Shown: positions 6,093 to 11,095 of the stretch, piece after piece | Layout: the number at the start of each line of letters is the position of its first letter | How positions within the stretch are numbered: the stretch's first letter is position 1 | Assembly: GCA_025998295.1 (NCBI GenBank) | Contig: BNVT01000035.1 | Coordinates: 1-11,095 of the forward strand | Direction of reading: 5' to 3' | DNA from: Endomicrobiia bacterium | GTDB lineage: Bacteria; Elusimicrobiota; Endomicrobiia; Endomicrobiales; Endomicrobiaceae | DNA length: 11,095 nt | Position numbers and translations under genes: made by a program | The notes under the pieces: model-generated | The model's database searches: none | What the model saw: the letters and a program-made list of their open reading frames with translations, nothing else | What the model was told of the DNA's origin: nothing

Positions 6093-7360
6093 GATATTTA
6101 ATAATAGGCAACAGCGCAGCAGGAGTAAGCGCTGCAGATATCATAAGAACAAATGATGTGAAGGGCAGTATAACGATAATTTCAGATGAGGAATTTGATG
6201 CCTACGGAAGACCGTTAATTTCTTACTATTTAAACGGTAAAGTAGATCCAAAGAATATGCACTATCGAAGCGTCGATTTTTATAAATCTAGAAACATAGA
6301 AGTGCTATTAAATACCCGAGCCAAAAAAATAGATACAGAAAAAAAAGAAGTTCTTGTAAACGGAGACAAAAAACTAGGATACGATAAGCTTCTTATGGCT
6401 ACCGGTAGCAGTCCATTTATTCCACAAATTAAAAATTTAGATTTTAATAAGCAAGAAAATGTTTTTACGTTTTTAACGTATAGAGAAAGCATAAGGCTTA
6501 AAGAGAAAATAACAAAAAAATCGAAAGTGGTTATTGCAGGAGCAGGGCTTATAGGCCTAAAGGCAGCCGAAGGTTTGTCAAAGCAGGTTGAAAGCATAAC
6601 GGTCATAGATTTGGCAGATAGAGTCATGGCGTCGGTTCTAGATAAACCTGCCGCTGATATCATACAAAATCATATAGAACAAAATGATATTAATTTCGAA
6701 CTTCAGACGAGTATTTCTGAAGTTCGGGGCGAAAAAAACGTAAGCAAAGTTGTACTGTCAAACGGAAGGGTTCTCGAATGCGACATTTTGATAGTCGCGG
6801 TAGGCGTTCGCCCCAATACAGATCTTGCAAAAGCTGCCGGCATAAAAACGTCAAAAGGAATAGTTGTTAACGAATATATGCAGACTTCGGAGAAAGATAT
6901 TTATGCGGCAGGCGACTGTGTTGAGTCTTTAGATTTGCTTTTAAATGAGAATAGGGTGCTTGCTTTGTGGCCAAACGCCTCAAATCAAGGCGAGATCGCA
7001 GGTCTTAATATGATAGGAGCAAAAACAAAAGCTCCTGCGGCTTTTGCTATGAATGCAATTTCATTTTTTGGAATGCAGCTTATTTCGGCCGGTATCATAA
7101 ACGCCTCAGGATCAAGTAATATCGTTACAGATTCAGCAAAGGATAAACTTCGTAGATTAAATATTTTAAATGATAATTTGATAGGCTTTATTCTTATTAA
7201 TCATAACCAAAGAGCTGGAATTTATACGGCTCTTATAAATGACAGAACGAAACTTTCAACTCTTGAGTATGATATAACATTGAAAGACATTGGTCTTAGC
7301 GTATATCCAAAAGAAGAAAGAACAAAAAAAATATGGAATCATAAAGGGTGTGACCTATGA
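6089..7360 (+). CDS. FAD-dependent NAD(P)H oxidoreductase, probable electron donor of glutamate synthase
   Basis: A 423-residue pyridine nucleotide-disulfide oxidoreductase family protein without the active-site disulfide, close in style to NADH-ferredoxin or nitrite reductase flavoproteins. The FAD-binding Rossmann motif is at the start (IIGNSAAGVSAA, residues 5-16). The NAD(P)H-binding motif is GAGLIG (151-156), and the second FAD-contact motif is YAAGDC (272-277). MATGSSP (about 104-110) is also typical. It would oxidise NAD(P)H and pass electrons through the ferredoxin to the FMN subunit, taking the place of the GltD small subunit of other bacteria. It overlaps both neighbours by 4 bp. 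NADH versus NADPH preference cannot be decided by eye. Confidence 0.85.
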   Translation: MRYLIIGNSAAGVSAADIIRTNDVKGSITIISDEEFDAYGRPLISYYLNGKVDPKNMHYRSVDFYKSRNIEVLLNTRAKKIDTEKKEVLVNGDKKLGYDKLLMATGSSPFIPQIKNLDFNKQENVFTFLTYRESIRLKEKITKKSKVVIAGAGLIGLKAAEGLSKQVESITVIDLADRVMASVLDKPAADIIQNHIEQNDINFELQTSISEVRGEKNVSKVVLSNGRVLECDILIVAVGVRPNTDLAKAAGIKTSKGIVVNEYMQTSEKDIYAAGDCVESLDLLLNENRVLALWPNASNQGEIAGLNMIGAKTKAPAAFAMNAISFFGMQLISAGIINASGSSNIVTDSAKDKLRRLNILNDNLIGFILINHNQRAGIYTALINDRTKLSTLEYDITLKDIGLSVYPKEERTKKIWNHKGCDL

Positions 7361-8094
7361 AGACTATAGATGCTTTAAATGTTTACTATCGTGATTTAAA
7401 CAGCTTGATAGACAATGTAGCTAGAACAGACAAAGATATTGTTTTAAAGAATGTTTTCGGACAGAGGTACATAGGTAGAGGGTTGCCTGATAAAGTTAAG
7501 GTCAAAATTTATGGTACGCCTGGAAATGATATGGCGGCGTATATGGACGGTGCAGAGCTTGAAATTTTTGGTAATGGTCAGGACGCTGTAGGTAATACAA
7601 TGAATTACGGCAGAATAATAGTACACGGCAATTGTGGCGATACTTTAGGTTACGCTATGAGGGGCGGGGAGGTTTATGTTGAGGGAAATGTAGGCTATAG
7701 AGTTGGTATTCATATGAAAGAATATAAAGACATGAAGCCTGTCATTGTCGTAGGGGGTAAAGCCGGTGAGTTTCTTGGCGAGTATATGGCAGGTGGTGCG
7801 ATTATTCTTCTTGGTTTAAATCTTGAAAAAGCGGAGGATATAATCGGAAGATTTTGCGGAACCGGAATACACGGCGGAACTATTTATATAAACGGTAATC
7901 AGGATGGGTATAAATTTGGAAAAGAGGCTGTAGAAGTTCCTCTTAATGGTGGGGATATTGCATTTCTTCAAGCACATATTGATTTTTATGCAAAGATTTT
8001 TAAAAAAGATTTAAGTCGTTTAAAAATAGAATCTTTTTCAAAGTATGCGGCTGGTAACAAGAATCCTTATGCCAATATGTACTGTACTTATTAA
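7357..8094 (+). CDS. Glutamate synthase GXGXG (alpha C-terminal) subunit
   Basis: It is 245 residues, starting within the previous gene's stop codon. The middle is a beta-helix of repeated glycine turns: YGTPGNDMAAYM, FGNGQDAVGNTM, HGNCGDTLGYAMRGG, EGNVGYRVGIHM and GGKAGEFLGEYMAGG. This is the GXGXG domain that forms the structural C-terminal part of fused GltB and is a separate polypeptide in archaeal-type systems. The last 50 or so residues (YKFGKEAVEVPLNGGDIAFL onward) are less conserved. It has no catalytic role of its own; it packs against the synthase and glutaminase subunits. It closes the operon. Confidence 0.92.
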   Translation: MKTIDALNVYYRDLNSLIDNVARTDKDIVLKNVFGQRYIGRGLPDKVKVKIYGTPGNDMAAYMDGAELEIFGNGQDAVGNTMNYGRIIVHGNCGDTLGYAMRGGEVYVEGNVGYRVGIHMKEYKDMKPVIVVGGKAGEFLGEYMAGGAIILLGLNLEKAEDIIGRFCGTGIHGGTIYINGNQDGYKFGKEAVEVPLNGGDIAFLQAHIDFYAKIFKKDLSRLKIESFSKYAAGNKNPYANMYCTY

Positions 8095-8095
8095 G

Positions 8096-8197
8096 ATGGC
8101 TTCTCTTGGAAGGATATATGTTTTATCAGCTGTTGTTGCAGTCACTGTTTTTTGCTTGTGGTATAAGGAAACACAGGTTCTTTTATCGTTGTCATGA
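8096..8197 (+). CDS. Doubtful 33-residue single-span membrane peptide after the glt operon
   Basis: ATG 8096 starts one base after the glt operon's last stop codon and reads MASLGRIYVLSAVVAVTVFC and then LWYKETQVLLSLS to TGA 8195-8197. One membrane span is evident. No ribosome site is visible, so only reinitiation would express it. An alternative start, ATG 8118 in another frame after GGAAGGA, gives a different 31-residue peptide. One or both may be remnants; no family is recognised. Confidence 0.2.
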   Translation: MASLGRIYVLSAVVAVTVFCLWYKETQVLLSLS

Positions 8198-8236
8198 AAA
8201 TGTTAGAGGTTAGGTATAAGTACAACTTGGAGTGGC

Positions 8237-8266
8237 TTGACCACAACTGACTGTAGGATATATAAA
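8237..8266 (+). promoter_or_regulatory. Probable promoter for carA
   Basis: TTGACC (8237-8242) is followed by TATATA (8259-8264, 16-nt spacer) or TATAAA (8261-8266, 18-nt spacer). Either gives a fair sigma-70 promoter about 40-45 nt before the carA start. It suggests carA is transcribed on its own, apart from the glt operon. Confidence 0.55.
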
Positions 8267-8312
8267 TTTTCAAACAAGTAGTTTACGAGATTAAACAGGA
8301 GTGATACTACAA

Positions 8313-9494
8313 ATGCGGAAAGAAAATTGTGGTATGGATTACGAGACAGAAAAGCAGAAAAATATTTTAGAAAGAAAATACAAAAGAGCTTATCTTGAAC
8401 TTTCAAATGGTGTAACGCTTAAGGGAAGAGCTATAGGTGCTGGTGTAATTGTCAGTGGTGAAATGGTTTTTAATACGGGTATGCTTGGCTACAGCGAAGC
8501 CATGACAGATCCATCGTATTTAGGACAAATTCTCGTTTTTAGTTTTTGCCTTATAGGTAATTACGGAGTACCTATGCCTAAAAATGGGGTTCTCTTTATG
8601 TCTAAAGGACATGAAAGCGCATCAATAAAAACGCAAGGTATTATAGTTTCTGATATTTATGATGGTTGTCATCATCATGATGGTGGAATTTCCCTCCAAG
8701 ATTGGATGAAAAGTCAGAACGTACCAGGAATCGCCGGAATAGATACAAGATATTTAGTGCAGGTTATAAGAGAAAGTGGAAATCTTTGGGGCAGAATTAT
8801 TCCTGAAGGTGCAAAGCATCAGGATAAAAATAAATTTGAATTCTTAAAAAATTTCAAATATGATGAGTACGTGGATCCGTCGAAATATAATTTAATGCCG
8901 TCAGTGTCTACTAAAGAAAAAGTAACAATGGGCAAAGGCTCCAAAAAAGTTGCGGTTATTGACTGTGGCGCAAAATGGAATATCATGAGAATGCTTATGG
9001 AAAGGGGATGCGAAGTCGAAGTTTTGCCGTGGGATATGGATTTTTCAACAATAAAATGCGATGGATGGGTTATAAGCAATGGCCCAGGAGATCCGAAAAA
9101 TACGGCAGATTTAGTTGAGAGAATAAAAAAAGATGTTTTAGGTTCAAATAAACCTATCTTGGGGATATGCTTAGGTCATCAGCTTTTGTCTCTTGCCTCA
9201 GGAGCAAAGACAAAAAGGCTAAATCACGGACATAGAAGCCATAACCAGCCTGTTTTTTCTCTTCCCGAAAGAAAAGCATATATGTCAAGCCAAAATCACA
9301 GGTATGCAGTTGAGAAAGGTTCAATACAGACTGATTGGGAATTGTGGTTTGAAAATGCAAACGACAATTCAGTAGAAGGATTAAGACATAAAACAAAATC
9401 TTTTGTATCGGTGCAGTTTCACCCTGAGGCATCAAGTGGTCCAAACGATACAAGTTGGATTATGGATAAATTTGTTGAATCAATAAAAAAGTAG
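8313..9494 (+). CDS. carA: Carbamoyl-phosphate synthase, small (glutaminase) subunit
   Basis: CarA hydrolyses glutamine and channels ammonia to CarB to make carbamoyl phosphate for pyrimidine and arginine synthesis. From ATG 8313 it has 393 residues, against about 382 in E. coli. AGGAG (8297-8301) lies 11 nt upstream, a little far; GTG 8301 overlaps that site and ATG 8334 has none. The CarA N-domain is clear (VFNTGMLGYSEAMTDPSY, LIGNYGVPMP, GIAGIDTRYL). The class-I amidotransferase domain follows, with SNGPGDP, the nucleophile in GICLGHQ (Cys286) and QFHPE (His370, Glu372), so the triad is intact. The first 25 or so residues form a charged extension ahead of the usual start. carB is not next to it here; it must be elsewhere for CarA to work as a synthetase. 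Confidence 0.96.
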   Translation: MRKENCGMDYETEKQKNILERKYKRAYLELSNGVTLKGRAIGAGVIVSGEMVFNTGMLGYSEAMTDPSYLGQILVFSFCLIGNYGVPMPKNGVLFMSKGHESASIKTQGIIVSDIYDGCHHHDGGISLQDWMKSQNVPGIAGIDTRYLVQVIRESGNLWGRIIPEGAKHQDKNKFEFLKNFKYDEYVDPSKYNLMPSVSTKEKVTMGKGSKKVAVIDCGAKWNIMRMLMERGCEVEVLPWDMDFSTIKCDGWVISNGPGDPKNTADLVERIKKDVLGSNKPILGICLGHQLLSLASGAKTKRLNHGHRSHNQPVFSLPERKAYMSSQNHRYAVEKGSIQTDWELWFENANDNSVEGLRHKTKSFVSVQFHPEASSGPNDTSWIMDKFVESIKK

Positions 9495-9564
9495 TGGATG
9501 TACTAGTAATTATTAATAATCGCTGCAAACAGTTTTATCTTGACAAGGAGACATTGTTCTGGTT

Positions 9565-9585
9565 TTGGTTACAGTATTAAAAATT
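9565..9585. repeat. 21-bp direct repeat, left copy
   Basis: The 21 bases from TTGGTTACAG to AAAAATT are identical to 10339-10359. This copy lies 70 bp before the Sel1-repeat gene and the other 30 bp after it. The match ends abruptly on both sides. It could be a target-site-like duplication, a recombination scar or a dispersed repeat. Confidence 0.7.
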
Positions 9586-9654
9586 TATGATATTTCCATG
9601 TGATAATTCCTGATTTTTGTGTTTTGACACATCTTACTATCAAGGAGAAAGAAG

Positions 9655-10308
9655 ATGAAAGAAGTAAAGTTTCTAGGCAAACACAAAAGAACAATGGATA
9701 TGTTAGTAATGCTAGCAATGTTTACATGCACAAATGTTTGTTTGGGTATATCTGATATCAAAGGAGAAAGTGTATCTCGAGATGATAAAAAAACAATTGA
9801 TCAGATCAAAAAGTCAGCAGAACAAGGAAATGCCCAAGCTCAATACAACTTGGGTGTGATGTATTACGAAGGTAAAGGAGTAAAACAAGATTACAAAGAA
9901 GCATTTAACTGGTATAAAAAGTCAGCAGAACAAGGAGTTGCCCAAGCTCAATATAACCTGGGTGTGATGTATTACAAAGGAGAAGGAGTAAAACAAGATT
10001 ACAAAGAAGCAATTAACTGGTATAAAAAGTCGGCGGAACAAGGAGATGCCCAAGCTCAATATAAATTGGGTAGGATGTATCACGAAGGTAAAGGCGTAAA
10101 ACAAGATTACAAAGAAGCGTTTAACTGGGTAAAAAAGTCAGCAGAACAAGGAAATGCCGACGCTCAATTTGGCTTGGGTGTGATGTATGGATACGGATAC
10201 GGAGTAAAACAAGATTACAAAGAAGCATTTGGCTGGTTTAAAAAAGCAGCAGAACAAGGGCATTCTGCCGCCAAAACAGCATTAACAAAAATTCCTGAAA
10301 GTAAGTAG
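9655..10308 (+). CDS. Secreted Sel1-repeat (TPR-like) protein
   Basis: It is 217 residues, from ATG 9655 with AAGGAG (9642-9647) upstream. The N-terminus carries a basic stretch and a hydrophobic segment (MLVMLAMFTCTNVCLG, about 16-31) that looks like a signal peptide, so export is likely. Four consecutive 36-residue Sel1 units follow (52-87, 88-123, 124-159, 160-195), each of the form KKSAEQGxAQAQYxLGxMYY-GxGVKQDYKEAFxW. A half unit (196 to about 211) caps them. Sel1 and TPR solenoids bind other proteins; in symbionts and pathogens such proteins often meet host factors, but no partner can be read here. The units are very alike at DNA level, which points to recent duplication. The gene lies alone between carA and a membrane protein, and exact 21-bp repeats flank it. 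Confidence 0.9.
   Translation: MKEVKFLGKHKRTMDMLVMLAMFTCTNVCLGISDIKGESVSRDDKKTIDQIKKSAEQGNAQAQYNLGVMYYEGKGVKQDYKEAFNWYKKSAEQGVAQAQYNLGVMYYKGEGVKQDYKEAINWYKKSAEQGDAQAQYKLGRMYHEGKGVKQDYKEAFNWVKKSAEQGNADAQFGLGVMYGYGYGVKQDYKEAFGWFKKAAEQGHSAAKTALTKIPESK
9808..10290 (+). repeat. Tandem 108-bp repeats inside the Sel1 gene
   Basis: Four in-frame 108-bp units run at 9808-9915, 9916-10023, 10024-10131 and 10132-10239, with a partial fifth to about 10290. The segments GGAGTAAAACAAGATTACAA and AAGTCAGCAGAACAAGGA recur almost base for base, including at third codon positions. Copy number could change by slippage or recombination without breaking the frame. Confidence 0.85.
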
Positions 10309-10519
10309 TTTCACCATTTTTGTGGGATTGGTCTCCAATTGGTTACAGTATTAAAAATTAACGCTAGCTTTACACAGGTCGGCTTGACAGTCCCATGCGA
10401 TTTTATACTGCCTACTACCTTGGAAAGAAGTCTGTTGCATCTATCGCAAATGGTAGGGCGAGGGATTGCCTCTTGATGCAAAATATTTTTCATGCATTTG
10501 TCGTGATAGTAGAGGAACT
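10309..10519. other. Intergenic stretch after the Sel1 gene, with no supported gene
   Basis: It holds a small hairpin ATTGG-TCT-CCAAT (10327-10339) with no T run, and the right-hand copy of the 21-bp repeat. TTGACA (10384-10389) has TATACT (10404-10409) only 14 nt away, too close for a standard promoter. A 60-codon frame is open on the - strand (10311-10493), but it has no family features I can name. Confidence 0.4.
10339..10359. repeat. 21-bp direct repeat, right copy
   Basis: Identical to 9565-9585, 774 bp to the left, in the same orientation. It begins within the second arm of the small hairpin at 10327-10339 and lies 30 bp past the Sel1 gene stop. Together the two copies bracket the Sel1 gene exactly as direct repeats would bracket an acquired cassette, although no integrase or transposase is seen. 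Confidence 0.7.
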
Positions 10520-10884
10520 ATGCAAAAATTTAATTTACAAACTTTAATCGTTTTTGCTTTAGGATTTATTTTTGGTCTTTGTATAAAATTCTCTTTCTTG
10601 TCTATTCTGGCTGTTGTTATCGCTTTAGTCTCTTTATTTATTTATACAATGAGGGATGCGCAAGGGTTAAAATATAATCAATATAAATATTTTGTAGTTA
10701 TATCTGCTGCTTTATATTTTATAGCGTTACTGTTTTCGTCTTCCGCCGTTATAATTCTTGTTCTATTTGCAGGGTATGAGGTATCTAATGGAAGAACTTG
10801 GAAAGTCGCAACTTTAAGACTTTTCCTATTTTTATCATCACACTGTTTATGATATTTATGAGACTTATAGCCAAATTGCTTTAA
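10520..10884 (+). pseudogene. Small multi-spanning membrane protein of unknown function, apparently frameshifted near its end
   Basis: ATG 10520 follows AGAGG (10511-10515), a better start than the in-frame upstream GTG at 10466. The first frame gives about 110 residues with roughly three membrane spans (LIVFALGFIFGLCI, FLSILAVVIALVSLFIY, YFVVISAALYFIALLF and on into SSSAVIILVLFAGY) and stops at 10852. From about 10804, one base back, another frame reads SRNFKTFPIFIITLFMIFMR and then LIAKLL to TAA 10882-10884. That is a fully convincing last membrane span. One extra A in GGAAAGTCG joins the two parts into a protein of about 121 residues. The shorter form could still be functional. I recognise no family. 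Confidence 0.5.
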
Positions 10885-11095
10885 GTTGCATCTTGTCACA
10901 GTTTCAAAAGATGTGGGTGAGTTTGGCATAGAAATCATGGGATCATTCTGATTTTTAGTTAAACAATGACCTTAAGAGCTCCACTCTCCACCTAAAAATA
11001 TCATCTTAGCTTTCTCTGTTAACTGTTTGTTAAAAAATATATCTAAATATACTCTTTAACATTTCTATACTTTTTGTATATCTTTTCGTCTTTCT
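10885..11095. other. AT-rich right-hand end with no recognisable gene
   Basis: I see no ORF of useful length, RNA gene or clear terminator here on either strand. The last 70 bases are almost all A and T with scattered C. A gene on either strand may begin or end just beyond the window. Confidence 0.4.

Noticed and set aside
10411..10455. Possible structured RNA (CTACC pairing with GGTAG around TTGC-ATCTATC-GCAA)
   Set aside because: The stems are only 4-5 bp and no known RNA family is matched. It could easily occur by chance.
10311..10493. 60-codon frame on the - strand
   Set aside because: No ribosome site, family motif or context supports it. It includes the 21-bp repeat, and its openness may be accidental.
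10678..10938. 86-codon frame on the - strand opposite the membrane protein
   Set aside because: It is antisense to a clear membrane-protein frame, with low-complexity composition and no signals.
1..11095. tRNA genes, rRNA, CRISPR arrays and insertion sequences
   Set aside because: I found no tRNA T-arm signature outside coding sequence, no regularly spaced repeats of CRISPR size, and no transposase or integrase frame.

Overview
This is an AT-rich bacterial window with three ribosomal-protein or initiation genes on the left, a five-gene glutamate synthase operon in the middle, and carA plus accessory genes on the right. Every convincing gene is on the + strand. The AT-richness, poly-A tracts, eroded genes beside intact housekeeping genes and loose intergenic DNA suggest a host-associated bacterium with a shrinking genome. 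An Elusimicrobiota or Endomicrobium-like gut symbiont is my best guess, but this is an inference from gene style and not a sequence match.

Region 1 (1-2515): A very good sigma-70 promoter (TTGACA, 17 nt, TACAAT) precedes infC, rpmI and rplT. Two things are odd. First, IF3 has no ordinary in-frame start codon where the family begins. It can be read naturally from a TTG with a Shine-Dalgarno sequence if one A is added to an A6 run, or by -1 frameshifting. Second, rpmI and rplT, which are nearly always adjacent, are separated by about 950 bp. That stretch holds a lipoprotein-like gene broken by three single-base frame changes, and then 310 bp with no recognisable gene.

Region 2 (2516-8094): A long leader carries a strong promoter (TTGACA, 17 nt, TAGAAT) and a 12-bp inverted repeat. 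It precedes a split, archaeal-type glutamate synthase: class-II glutaminase subunit, FMN/Fe-S synthase subunit, four-cluster ferredoxin, FAD/NAD(P)H oxidoreductase and GXGXG subunit. Most junctions are 4-bp ATGA overlaps. Together these genes would take electrons from NAD(P)H through FAD and Fe-S clusters to FMN, and use them to turn glutamine plus 2-oxoglutarate into two glutamates. A previously untracked 48-codon ORF fills the only gap in the operon and itself ends in an ATGA overlap.

Region 3 (8095-11095): carA, the glutaminase subunit of carbamoyl-phosphate synthetase, has its own likely promoter and no carB beside it in this window. Next is a secreted Sel1-repeat protein made of four nearly identical 108-bp units and flanked by an exact 21-bp direct repeat. 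Last is a small multi-spanning membrane protein whose fourth membrane segment lies in another frame. The final 210 bp hold no gene that I can support.

A recurring theme is that every broken frame in the window (infC start, the lipoprotein three times, the membrane protein once) is repaired by one extra base at or next to an A run, always in the same direction. Longer A runs inside the conserved genes are in frame.
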